From Bacillota bacterium (GTDB lineage: Bacteria > Bacillota > Clostridia > Acetivibrionales > DTU013): 64,000 bases of DNA. The stretch is taken from NCBI GenBank assembly GCA_023411575.1, contig JAEYOP010000040.1:124001-188000 (forward strand), given 5' to 3'. Below are positions 35,475 to 43,999 of this stretch, in pieces (position 1 is the stretch's first letter; each line of letters starts with the position of its first letter). The position numbers and the translations under genes are program-made. The notes beneath the pieces were generated by a model. The model saw nothing but the letters and a program-made list of their open reading frames with translations, ran no database searches and was not told the DNA's origin.

Positions 35475-37278
35475 CCCTTTTGTTCCCTTCCCCCAGGTAG
35501 GGCAGCCGGATAAAGACTTTCGTCCCCGTTCCCGGCCTGCTTTCCACCTTCAGCCCATATTCGTTTCCATAGTTGATCTTGATTCTTTCATCCACGTTGG
35601 CAATACCTATTCCCGACATCTTTCTGTTCTTTCCGGCCAGCTCGGCCTCTTCGGGATCAAAGCCCTTCCCGTCGTCTTCAATGGCAAGGAGCAGGCCATC
35701 CTCCGTTCTCGAAGCCTTCACCCGGATTCCGATCCGGGACCCCTCGTCTTCAATGCCATGGATGATGGCATTTTCCACGATCGGCTGGAGAATGAATTTT
35801 AAAACGGGGCTCTTTTTCAGCTCCTCTTCAATATCATAGACCAGCGAAAAGCTGCAGCCGTACCGGATGCGCTGGATCGTCGCATAGTTGTCCAGGTTTT
35901 TCAATTCCGTTTCCAGTTCCACCAGCTCGTCCTTGTTCAGGATCGTGTCCTTCATCAGCCCGGAAAGCGCTTCAAGGCCTTCGCAGAGCGTGTTGTTGTT
36001 GCTGAGCATGGCCGTCCACTTCAGCGAATTGAGGGTATTGAACAGAAAATGAGGATTGATCTGGGCCTGCAGCATTTTCAGTTCCGCGTCGCGCTTGGCC
36101 GTCTGCTCCTTTTTGACGTTTTCGATCAGTTCCTTCAGCTCGTTCACCATCCGCCGGATATTCCGGGAAAGGGACCCCATTTCGTCGTTGTTCCGGTCGT
36201 CGATCACCACGTCCAGCTCCCCGTCCCCGATCCGTTTCGCGGAGGCGACGATGTCCCGGATAGGCGCGTAAACGCTGAGATAAATAAACATGGACAGGAG
36301 GATGGACACAATAACGACCAGAATGCAGACCAGAATGATTCCGTTCCTGACCTCCAGCGACTCGGAATTGATGTAGCTCTCCGGAATCCGGCCCACCAGA
36401 TACCAGTCCGCTTCCGGAATATAGGTGCTGACGGCCAGCATCTTTTCTTCCGCCTGCTTTTGCAGTTGCACATAGTTTCCTTCTTTGGCTCCGGCGTTCA
36501 GAAAGCTTACATACTCCTGCTTCCCGTATCTGCTGCCGTTCGCCAGCCCCCGGGAATTGGAGGAAATGACCGTTCCGTCCCGATCCATGATAAAGAGGTC
36601 GCTCCCCTTGCCCATATCCACATTTTTATAGATTTGCTCCGAAAACACTTTTTCATCGACCACAATGAAAATGTAGCCCAGGGTTTTATCCGTGTTTTCT
36701 CTGGAGTTGATCTTGCGCCCGATCCAGATGCAGTCGGAGCCCTGGTTGGTTTTGATGTAGGTGTAGAAAATATTTCGTCTGGACCGGTCTATTTCCTCTA
36801 TAATGTTCTGTTTGTTGCTATCGCTGAAAAATTCGTATCCGATGTCGTACAGATAGCGGCCGTCCGACATCATGATCTGTACGTTCTTCAGGTTGTTGAA
36901 CCGGAAGATTTCCTTCCCCAGCTTGGTATTCAGGCTGTCCAGCAGCCTGTTCTTATCGGAATCGTTCATTTTGTCGAACTCCGACAGCCCTTCCTGGACC
37001 AGGTCGTCCATGATGACCTCTTCACTGAGGATCTCATAGTTGGACAGCTCGCTTTTAATGTTCTTGGCGATTTCCATAAGGATCTGCTCGGAGTAGAGCC
37101 CCAGCTTTTCTTCCGTGGAGCGCTCATACCGGTAGTTGGAATAGAGGCTGATAATGGTGATGGGAAGTATGGAAATCAGGGTAAATGAAATAAGAAGCCT
37201 TCTTCGGATGGAAACCTTTCGGAGGCTTTGCGCAATATCCCGGACCGTACGTCTGATCCAACTGTTCAGAAGCAGCAC
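35452..37278 (-). CDS. Sensor histidine kinase (YesM family)
   Basis: About 608 residues. Order: membrane segment 1 (LLISFTLISILPITIIS), an extracytoplasmic Cache-like sensor, membrane segment 2 (IILVCILVVIVSILLSMFIYL), a HAMP domain, the His-containing QINPHFLFNTLNSLK dimer motif, and an ATPase domain (IVENAIIHG, DDGKGFD, GIGIANV). The start is uncertain: the frame is open to a TTG at 37446, but that overlaps the divergent hydrogenase promoter. I prefer a non-ATG start near 37278, 26 residues before the first membrane helix. It phosphorylates the YesN regulator encoded with a 23-base overlap. Confidence 0.88.
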   Translation of the reverse strand: MLLLNSWIRRTVRDIAQSLRKVSIRRRLLISFTLISILPITIISLYSNYRYERSTEEKLGLYSEQILMEIAKNIKSELSNYEILSEEVIMDDLVQEGLSEFDKMNDSDKNRLLDSLNTKLGKEIFRFNNLKNVQIMMSDGRYLYDIGYEFFSDSNKQNIIEEIDRSRRNIFYTYIKTNQGSDCIWIGRKINSRENTDKTLGYIFIVVDEKVFSEQIYKNVDMGKGSDLFIMDRDGTVISSNSRGLANGSRYGKQEYVSFLNAGAKEGNYVQLQKQAEEKMLAVSTYIPEADWYLVGRIPESYINSESLEVRNGIILVCILVVIVSILLSMFIYLSVYAPIRDIVASAKRIGDGELDVVIDDRNNDEMGSLSRNIRRMVNELKELIENVKKEQTAKRDAELKMLQAQINPHFLFNTLNSLKWTAMLSNNNTLCEGLEALSGLMKDTILNKDELVELETELKNLDNYATIQRIRYGCSFSLVYDIEEELKKSPVLKFILQPIVENAIIHGIEDEGSRIGIRVKASRTEDGLLLAIEDDGKGFDPEEAELAGKNRKMSGIGIANVDERIKINYGNEYGLKVESRPGTGTKVFIRLPYLGEGNKRDVQGIAR

Positions 37279-37423
37279 CCTCTTTACCCAGACTTTCTTA
37301 CTGCCTATCAGAATTCTATCAGAAATGGTTTCCCGGAACAATAGGTCTGTTCTTCCCAACCGGAATGCTGCGGTCCGCCCTTCCGCAACCTGAACAAAAA
37401 AAGCCGCCTTACATTGATAAAAT

Positions 37424-37447
37424 TTTGTCAATATGGGAAATGACAAA
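37424..37447. promoter_or_regulatory. Dyad over the hydrogenase promoter
   Basis: TTTGTCA (37424-37430), ten bases, TGACAAA (37441-37447). The right arm covers the -35 of the promoter below, the usual position for a repressor site. The spacing does not fit the Rex consensus. No regulator can be named. Confidence 0.45.
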
Positions 37448-37468
37448 TTGCAAAAGCTCCGCTATAAT
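37440..37468 (+). promoter_or_regulatory. Sigma-A promoter of the hydrogenase fusion gene
   Basis: ATGACA, 17 bases, TATAAT (37463-37468). Transcription should start near 37475, giving a leader of about 59 bases before ATG 37534. Confidence 0.8.
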
Positions 37469-37533
37469 GGTAACGTTAAAGAATATAGAGCAAGCTGCAT
37501 TTTTTATAACTAAAAACAGACAAGAGGTCGATT

Positions 37534-40500
37534 ATGAGAACACTGGAAAACGAAAAAAGAATCAAGGTTACGGTCAACGGCCGCGAAGTGGAGGTATATG
37601 ACAATCTGACCATTCTCCAGGCGCTGCTGCAGGAGAATGTCCATATTCCCCATCTGTGTTACGACATCCGGCTGGAAAGATCCAACGGAAACTGCGGGTT
37701 GTGCGTCGTGGAGCTCGGCCCTAACGGCGAACGCGATGTGAAGGCCTGCCAGACCCCCGTCAAGGAAGGCATGGTCATCTGCACCAACAGCCCCAAGCTC
37801 GAAAACTACAGGAAGGTCCGCCTCGAACAGCTTCTTTCCGACCACAACGCGGACTGCGTGGCGCCGTGCGTCATGACCTGCCCCGCGAACATCGATATAC
37901 AGACCTATCTGCGTCATGTCGGCAACGGAAATTATAAGGCGGCCATACAGGTCATCAAGGACAACAATCCGTTCCCGGTGGTATGCGGCCGCGTATGCCC
38001 CCATCCCTGCGAAGCCCAGTGCCGCCGCAACCTCGTGGATTCGCCCGTGGCGATCAACTACGTCAAGCGCTTTGCAGCCGACTGGGACATGTCCCAGGAA
38101 CAGCCCTGGCTGCCTGAAAAGAAAGCCTCCACGGGCAAAAGGATCGCCATTGTGGGCGCCGGCCCCTCCGGTTTGTCCGCTGCCTATTACAGCGCCATCA
38201 ACGGGCACGACGTGACGGTATTTGAACGCCAGCCCCACGCCGGCGGCATGATGCGGTACGGAATCCCGGAATACCGCCTGCCCAAAGCGACGCTGGACAA
38301 GGAAATCGACACCATGAAAAAGCTGGGCGTGAAGATCATGACCGGGAAGGCGCTGGGAAGGCACATCTCCCTGGAAGACCTGAACCGGGATTTCGACGCC
38401 GTTTATCTGGCCATCGGCTCCTGGCGCGCAACGCCGATGCACATTGAAGGGGAAAACCTGGAGGGCGTCTGGCTCGGCATCCAGTATCTCGAACAGGTTA
38501 CCAAGGGCGTTGACATCAAGCTCGGGGATACCGTTGTGGTCATCGGCGGCGGAAATACCGCCATCGACTGCGCCCGTACCGCCCTGCGCAAAGGCGCCAA
38601 ATCGGTCAAGCTGATTTACCGCCGTACCCAGGGGGAAATGCCGGCGGAGCGCTACGAAGTGGAAGAAGCGCTGCATGAGGGCGTTGAAATGCTGTTCCTC
38701 ATGGCGCCGAACAATATTGTCCTGGAAAACGGCCGGAAAATGCTGCACTGCATCCAGATGACCCTCGGCGAGCCCGACCGTTCCGGCCGCCGCCGTCCGG
38801 TGCCCGTGGAAGGCAGCGACATCGTCATCGAAGCCGACACCGTCATCGGCGCAATCGGCCAGAGCACCAACACCCAGTTCCTTTATAACGACCTGCCTGT
38901 CAAGCTGAACAAGTGGGGCGATATCGAAATCAACGGCAAGACCTCGCAGACCTCCGAGATCAAGATTTTTGCGGGAGGCGACTGCGTTACCGGACCCGCT
39001 ACCGTCATCCAGGCGGTCGGCGCCGGCCGCCATGCCGCCGAGGCGATGGACACCTTCCTGACAAAGGGTTACGTAAAGGAATCCACCGCCGATTACAGCT
39101 GCAGCCGCGGCTCGATGGAAGACCTGCCCAAGTGGGAATTCGAAGAAATGCCGAAGCTGGCTCGTGCCGCCATGCCTGCCCTTTCCGTATCCGAAAGGAT
39201 CGGCGGCTTCACCGAAGTGGAGCTTGGCCTTGCGGAGCAGACTGCCCGGGCGGAGGCGCGCCGCTGCCTGAAATGCGGGTGTACGGAGCGTTATACCTGC
39301 GACCTGAGAAAAGAAGCCTGCGCCCACAACATCGAGTTCAAGAACCCGATCCATGAGCGCCCCTATATTCCCCTCGTCGATGACCACCCCTTCATCATGC
39401 GCGACCACAACAAGTGCATTTCCTGCGGCCGATGCATCGCCGCATGCGCCGAGATCGAAGGGCCCGACATTCTGTCGTTCTATATGCGGCACGGACGTCA
39501 GCTCGTCGGGACAAAGAGCGGCCTGCCGCTGCAGGAAACCGACTGCGTCAGCTGCGGCCAGTGCGTGACCGCGTGCCCCTGCGGCGCATTGGATTATCGC
39601 CGCGAAAGGGGCAAGGTCTTCCGGGCGATCAATGATCCGTCGAAGACGGTGGTCGCCTTCGTTGCGCCGGCTGTCCGGAGCATTATTTCATCGAAGTTCG
39701 ACATCCCGTTCAACGAGGCCTCGCCCTTTATGGCCGGACTCCTGAAGAAGCTCGGCTTCGACCGGGTCTTCGACTTCACCTTTGCCGCCGACCTGACCAT
39801 TGTCGAGGAAACGACGGAGTTCCTGACCCGCGTTGACAAGAAGGGCGTCATGCCCCAGTTCACCTCCTGCTGCCCGGGCTGGGTCAACTTTGTCGAACGG
39901 CGTTACCCCGAGCTGATCCCCCATCTTTCCAGCTGCAAATCCCCGCAGCAGATGATGGGCGCGACGGTGAAGAACCATTACGCCCAATATGCGGGACTGG
40001 ATAAGAAGGATCTTTATGTCGTATCCATCGTGCCCTGTCTGGCCAAGAAGTACGAAGCCGCCCGTCCCGAGTTCGCTCCGGAAGGGATCCGCGATGTCGA
40101 TGCGGTGCTGACTTCCAGTGAGATGCTGGAGATGGTCCAGCTCTCGCGCCTCAACACGAAGGAAATCGTTCCGCAGGAATTCGACGAACCGTACAAGCAG
40201 GTCTCCGGCGCGGGCATTCTCTTCGGCGCGTCGGGCGGCGTCGCGGAAGCGGCGCTCCGTATGGCCGTGGAGAAGCTGACCGGCAAGGCTTTGACGGACC
40301 ACCTGGATTTCGAAGAAATCCGCGGGTTCGAAGGCGTGAAGGAAGCAACCGTAGACGCGGACGGGACGGAAGTGCATGTTGCGGTTATAAGCGGCCTGCA
40401 TAACGCCGAACCCATTATTGAAAAAATCATCCAGGGCGTAGACGTGGGCTACGACCTGATCGAGGTCATGGCCTGCCCCGGCGGCTGCATCTGCGGCGCG

Positions 40501-40971
40501 GGTCATCCCGTGCCGGAAAAGGTCAGCGCCATGCAGCAGCGCCAGCAGGTCCTGATCAATATCGATAAGACCGCCAAATACCGCAAATCGCAGGAGAACC
40601 CCGATATCCTGAGGCTTTACAGGGAATTCTACGGGGAAGCCAATTCCCACCTGGCCCATGAGCTGCTGCACACGGAGTACACTCCGAAGAGCGGCGACAA
40701 TGCCTGCGGAATTGTTAGAAGGAAGAAAGCCGACTCGGCCTTCGTTACGCGGGAATACACCATCTGCACCTGCGAAGCCTGCTCGAAGCTGGGCGCCAAA
40801 GAGCTTTATACGAAGTTCTCGGAAGCGGTCCGGCAGCTTAAGATGGACCCGTTCATTACGGTAAAGACGATCCGTCTGAAGCAGACCCATCCCGGCGAAG
40901 GCATCTACGTGACCCTGAACGGCCAGCGGATCGGCGAGGCCTCCCTTGAGAAGCTCCACGGGAAGGCTTGA
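37534..40971 (+). CDS. [FeFe]-hydrogenase fused to GltD-like NAD(P)H oxidoreductase
   Basis: A 1145-residue cytoplasmic electron-transfer protein. Order: NuoG-type [2Fe-2S] (Cys42/54/57/72); a GltD-like module with CGRVCPHPCEAQC, FAD motif GAGPSGLSAAYY, NAD(P) motif GGGNTAIDCARTA and GGDCVTGPATV (about residues 100-510); a Cys-rich link (CLKCGCTERYTC); a two-[4Fe-4S] ferredoxin starting at Cys628; the H-cluster domain with TSCCPGW (Cys779/780), PCLAKK (Cys835) and ACPGGCICG (Cys981/985); the small-subunit segment GEANSHLAHELLH; and a C-terminal thioredoxin-like tail. It should reversibly make H2 from NAD(P)H and possibly ferredoxin. All group A active-site cysteines are present. It is transcribed alone, from 37440-37468 to the terminator at 41003. 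Confidence 0.94.
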   Translation: MRTLENEKRIKVTVNGREVEVYDNLTILQALLQENVHIPHLCYDIRLERSNGNCGLCVVELGPNGERDVKACQTPVKEGMVICTNSPKLENYRKVRLEQLLSDHNADCVAPCVMTCPANIDIQTYLRHVGNGNYKAAIQVIKDNNPFPVVCGRVCPHPCEAQCRRNLVDSPVAINYVKRFAADWDMSQEQPWLPEKKASTGKRIAIVGAGPSGLSAAYYSAINGHDVTVFERQPHAGGMMRYGIPEYRLPKATLDKEIDTMKKLGVKIMTGKALGRHISLEDLNRDFDAVYLAIGSWRATPMHIEGENLEGVWLGIQYLEQVTKGVDIKLGDTVVVIGGGNTAIDCARTALRKGAKSVKLIYRRTQGEMPAERYEVEEALHEGVEMLFLMAPNNIVLENGRKMLHCIQMTLGEPDRSGRRRPVPVEGSDIVIEADTVIGAIGQSTNTQFLYNDLPVKLNKWGDIEINGKTSQTSEIKIFAGGDCVTGPATVIQAVGAGRHAAEAMDTFLTKGYVKESTADYSCSRGSMEDLPKWEFEEMPKLARAAMPALSVSERIGGFTEVELGLAEQTARAEARRCLKCGCTERYTCDLRKEACAHNIEFKNPIHERPYIPLVDDHPFIMRDHNKCISCGRCIAACAEIEGPDILSFYMRHGRQLVGTKSGLPLQETDCVSCGQCVTACPCGALDYRRERGKVFRAINDPSKTVVAFVAPAVRSIISSKFDIPFNEASPFMAGLLKKLGFDRVFDFTFAADLTIVEETTEFLTRVDKKGVMPQFTSCCPGWVNFVERRYPELIPHLSSCKSPQQMMGATVKNHYAQYAGLDKKDLYVVSIVPCLAKKYEAARPEFAPEGIRDVDAVLTSSEMLEMVQLSRLNTKEIVPQEFDEPYKQVSGAGILFGASGGVAEAALRMAVEKLTGKALTDHLDFEEIRGFEGVKEATVDADGTEVHVAVISGLHNAEPIIEKIIQGVDVGYDLIEVMACPGGCICGAGHPVPEKVSAMQQRQQVLINIDKTAKYRKSQENPDILRLYREFYGEANSHLAHELLHTEYTPKSGDNACGIVRRKKADSAFVTREYTICTCEACSKLGAKELYTKFSEAVRQLKMDPFITVKTIRLKQTHPGEGIYVTLNGQRIGEASLEKLHGKA

Positions 40972-41002
40972 GCCGCCGGGGGATGATGGGATGGTTTTTT
41001 GT

Positions 41003-41040
41003 AAATGAGATGGTGAAAACCATCTCATTTTTTCTTTTCC
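41003..41040 (+). terminator. Rho-independent terminator after the hydrogenase gene
   Basis: Perfect 12-base arms 41003-41014 and 41019-41030 with a GAAA tetraloop, followed by TTTCTTTTCC. It lies 31 bases after the stop codon. Confidence 0.93.
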
Positions 41041-41144
41041 CTTTCTGATCGGCGGTGGAAACCGGGTTAAAAATGTGGACAGAAATCCTATAGTATTTTC
41101 CCTGCCGGTTTGATAAAATATTTTACGTAAAGGGGCGTGTCGGC

Positions 41145-41426
41145 GTGGAAGATAAAACATATGACTTGCTGGCAAAGATGTATGGCGAGTTTTCAGAGCT
41201 TAAGGATGAATTTAAGGATTTGAAAAGTAAAGTGGCCCGCATTGAAATCAAATTGGAGCACAATATTGAGCCTAAAATCCAGGTCCTATTTGAAGACAGA
41301 GATGGCATTCACAAAAAATTGGATTCCATCGAACAAAAAGTCGATGTTCTGGCCGACAGGGTGGATAAGCAGGATATTCGGATCAGCGTCCTCAAAGGCG
41401 GAAAGCCCAAAGCCAACAAAGGCTGA
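41145..41426 (+). CDS. Small coiled-coil protein
   Basis: A 93-residue, highly charged protein with heptad-like leucine/isoleucine spacing through most of its length (ELKDEFKDLKSKVARIEIKL and LDSIEQKVDVLADRVDKQD), so it should be a long coiled coil. The start is a GTG with AAAGGGG 10 bases upstream. Similar short coiled-coil proteins of unknown role are common in Clostridia. It follows the hydrogenase terminator and is probably expressed separately. Function unknown. Confidence 0.75.
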   Translation: MEDKTYDLLAKMYGEFSELKDEFKDLKSKVARIEIKLEHNIEPKIQVLFEDRDGIHKKLDSIEQKVDVLADRVDKQDIRISVLKGGKPKANKG

Positions 41427-41449
41427 TTCCTCCCTTTTCCTTTTGGGTC

Positions 41450-42280
41450 TCACCCAAGATTCCTTACTATCTCACGATAGCGCTCCGTCGCCAGGTCGCT
41501 CGGCTCTCCCTTTTTGCAAAAGACAAACCCCGCCAGCTTCTGATTTGGCCGTTCCACTACGATCCTGCCGTTCACCAGCTTGCTTTCCAAAGCCCCAAGT
41601 GCATCCAGGAATCTTCCGTCTTTTTTCGCCCTTTCGTAGAAAGATAGAACATAAACATAGAAGAAAAGGTTGTAACTGGCAAAAGGAAACGCAACCTGCA
41701 GGAATAATGAGCCGATTCCATAGTGGCAAGGTCCGAGCGGTATGCGGGTTTCCCAATGACCGAGCAGGAACTCTGCCGCTTGATCCAGCGCTTCATTTCT
41801 ATTGAGGGCATCTGTAAATCGAAATGCATCCAAAGCCATCAGTGTTGGGCCGGGATTGGAAAATTCCGTTTCCGGTCCCCTACCGAAGCTGAACTTATTG
41901 CAGCGCCAGCCGCCGTCCTGGTGCCGGGTTTCCAAAAGATGTTCAAAGGTCCTCTTCAATCTGCTGTCCGAAGCATACCCCAAATGACAAAGCGTTCTGG
42001 CGGCGTGAATAGTCTGGCAAGGATATATGGCGCCTTGGGGTGACAGCCTGAACCGGCCGTCTTCGCGCCACGAGTCCAGGATCAGGCCGGCAGTCTCATT
42101 CAGGACGGGTTCGTCAGAGTCCATTCCCAGCTCCGACAGCATAAATACACTATCCAGGGTAGAAAACGGGCTTCCTTTAATGAGCCGTCTGTCAGGCGTT
42201 GCCCAATAATCCCACCCGTTGTCCTGCCGCTTTGCCAGAATCGATTCGACGTCGGATTGGTATTGCTTTGATACAGCCAT
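41450..42280 (-). CDS. Prenyltransferase/squalene-cyclase-type repeat protein
   Basis: A 276-residue protein built of alpha-alpha hairpin repeats, for example FEHLLETRHQDGGWRCNKF, the QDGGW signature of terpene cyclase and protein prenyltransferase barrels. The usual cyclase DxDD motif and the prenyltransferase zinc ligands are not evident, so it may be a non-catalytic (alpha/alpha)6 protein. ATG 42280 has AGGAGGTG 5 bases upstream; the frame extends further 5' but without support. It is convergent with the coiled-coil gene. Function unknown. Confidence 0.75.
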   Translation of the reverse strand: MAVSKQYQSDVESILAKRQDNGWDYWATPDRRLIKGSPFSTLDSVFMLSELGMDSDEPVLNETAGLILDSWREDGRFRLSPQGAIYPCQTIHAARTLCHLGYASDSRLKRTFEHLLETRHQDGGWRCNKFSFGRGPETEFSNPGPTLMALDAFRFTDALNRNEALDQAAEFLLGHWETRIPLGPCHYGIGSLFLQVAFPFASYNLFFYVYVLSFYERAKKDGRFLDALGALESKLVNGRIVVERPNQKLAGFVFCKKGEPSDLATERYREIVRNLG

Positions 42281-42563
42281 AGATACACCTCCTGTCCGAT
42301 TACGGGGTAAACCATAAAATCCATATTCTGATAATGGGATTCGATATTGGCATCGAAAATCCTGCTGAGGGCAGAAACATTTTATTCCACTTTGATTCGC
42401 GATAATAAAAAAGCGCTTGATAAATGACACTAATGTCAACTATATCGTCAATTCGCTTGAAGGCTTGCTTATCGCCGCTGCTTCCATCGGAATCGATGAA
42501 CCGTCGGTATCCAGGCAAATGCAAATATTCAATGAATTTATAGCCTTGTATTTGAAACGGGAC
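42281..42563. other. Intergenic gap with a doubtful small reading frame
   Basis: A minus-strand frame from 42524 to 42300 (about 74 residues, TTG start) contains the protein-like segment FKRIDDIVDISVIYQALFYYR but has no ribosome binding site and no recognisable family. A short palindrome TGACA-N4-TGTCA lies at 42425-42438. The frame could be a decayed gene linking the two neighbours. Confidence 0.3.
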
Positions 42564-43712
42564 CTATAGATTGGAGGCTTTCCGAGAAGCGCTTCGCTTC
42601 AGCAAATCCCTTAAAGCCTTTAATTCCTCTTCTCTGCCCTCAAATATCCTTTTAGGAATTATATGCGCTATCTGGGTAGTGACAAAAAGCAAGATCGCCG
42701 TTTTTATTTCCGTAACTTTTACTAAGTCGCTAAGTTGAATTCTATTCATTCCGGTCGGATGCTCAACCACAAAATAACTCTCATAGAATTTATAGATATA
42801 GGGCTTCTGCAGAGCGGCGTCCTTTTCGTAGCGTTTAACGCTATTGGAGTAAAGCGTTAACGGCATGACCAGGGTGAAAATTACTCCTATCAGCAACGGC
42901 GCAATGGGAATAAGTTCATCGATTGAATAGAGTGAAAGGTTTCTTATTGATAAGGCGATAAGCAGTATGCCAATAGCTGTGAAAATCAGTCCGGCCGGTC
43001 GCGTATAATAAAGCCGGAAATTCATGGCGACATAATCCTTTTTAAAAAGGGAAAACCGCACCTCTATAACAGGCTCCCCTCGCTCATTCGCTGATTCGGC
43101 AGTTTGCCCTGCTATATCCTCATTGAACTTTTTTTCTTCATAATCCGGCCTGCTGTTTCGGAGCCTGTATCGTTTCAATTTGATTTTCTTTTTATCAATT
43201 TTGGAATTCAGGGTATTTACGAACAGGTCCAATGGCTCCTGGCTTTCAAAGCATCTTCTCGGGACCAGAAAGAATTTACCCGGCGCGGACTGAATGACAA
43301 AGCACGGTTTGAATTCTTGAACTTTATATACCTCATTCCATAGCAAGCTGAAGCTTCCGTTTTCCGAATGGATCTCCAGCCTGTCCTCAAATAGTCTATA
43401 GCACTGCAAAGTCCCAAGAAGCCTGCTCTTTTTAAAGCTGCTACGCAGGATGAGGTAGGTCGAAAATGCAGGAAGCAGGGCAAAACCCCAAATAAGAAAA
43501 ACCGGAACGATCATGATTGCTATGAAACCAAGCATCTCTTCTGCATCCGAAAAGGTCAGCAAAATTGTAGCGATACCCAAGGCGATCAAGACGGTAAGCA
43601 GGATACAGATTATGAAGTATGCCCTACGACTGCCTGATCCGGCCTTTGCAAAGCTGAAGTCTTTTAAATCCTTTAATGTGTATTTTATGTTGATACTTAA
43701 AATATCCTGCAT
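42564..43712 (-). CDS. Membrane protein with two YcxB-like units
   Basis: A 382-residue membrane protein made of two similar halves. Each has a pair of membrane helices followed by a YcxB-like beta-rich cytoplasmic domain (RLFEDRLEIHSENGSFSLLW in the first, KFYESYFVVEHPTGMNRIQL in the second). ATG 43712 has GGAGG 5 bases upstream; the longer frame to 43808 lacks one. YcxB-like proteins have no known biochemical role. The fused duplication is uncommon in my experience of the family, which is usually a single unit. Confidence 0.78.
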   Translation of the reverse strand: MQDILSINIKYTLKDLKDFSFAKAGSGSRRAYFIICILLTVLIALGIATILLTFSDAEEMLGFIAIMIVPVFLIWGFALLPAFSTYLILRSSFKKSRLLGTLQCYRLFEDRLEIHSENGSFSLLWNEVYKVQEFKPCFVIQSAPGKFFLVPRRCFESQEPLDLFVNTLNSKIDKKKIKLKRYRLRNSRPDYEEKKFNEDIAGQTAESANERGEPVIEVRFSLFKKDYVAMNFRLYYTRPAGLIFTAIGILLIALSIRNLSLYSIDELIPIAPLLIGVIFTLVMPLTLYSNSVKRYEKDAALQKPYIYKFYESYFVVEHPTGMNRIQLSDLVKVTEIKTAILLFVTTQIAHIIPKRIFEGREEELKALRDLLKRSASRKASNL

Positions 43713-43999
43713 AAATCCTCCGCCTGCACCTTCTCTATTATGCCCGACAGTGGAATTCGACATTAGCACTGAAAACCCCTCTTCCCACGATCTAGAATAT
43801 TTTTCCAAATGTCCTTTCCCATTTCTGTAATACCCGTGATCACCGGTGAGGAGGGCGGCGGGCGATCCGTGCCTGCATGAAGCTGAGTCAACTCAATATA
43901 ACGGCGCATACTGCTTGAACTTGCCCGTGTCACATGGCATAATAGCACTATGATAGCCAAGCATCGACAATCACGGCTATCTTCAAGGAGACGTCCGTT
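43713..43999. other. Intergenic region with possible gene remnant
   Basis: It carries the promoter of the reductase gene (43915-43943). A minus-strand frame ending at 43763 encodes MRRYIELTQLHAGTD and then TGITEMGKDIWKNILDRG, which looks like the C-terminal end of a decayed protein, but no start or ribosome site is present. Confidence 0.3.
43915..43943 (+). promoter_or_regulatory. Sigma-A promoter of the ketopantoate-reductase-like gene
   Basis: TTGAAC, 17 bases, CATAAT (43938-43943). The ATG at 44000 is 56 bases downstream with AAGGAGA before it. Confidence 0.7.

Noticed and set aside
37279..37446. N-terminal extension of the YesM-like kinase to a TTG at 37446
   Set aside because: The extension overlaps the divergent hydrogenase promoter and adds about 56 residues not usual before the first membrane helix. 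The exact start remains uncertain.
37424..37447. Rex operator at the hydrogenase promoter
   Set aside because: The arms are separated by ten bases, whereas Rex sites have a 4-base spacer and TTGTTAA/TTGTGAA-type arms.
37510..39492. 660-codon minus-strand frame across the hydrogenase gene
   Set aside because: It lies opposite well-defined iron-sulfur, FAD and NAD(P) motifs on the plus strand and has no recognisable domain of its own.
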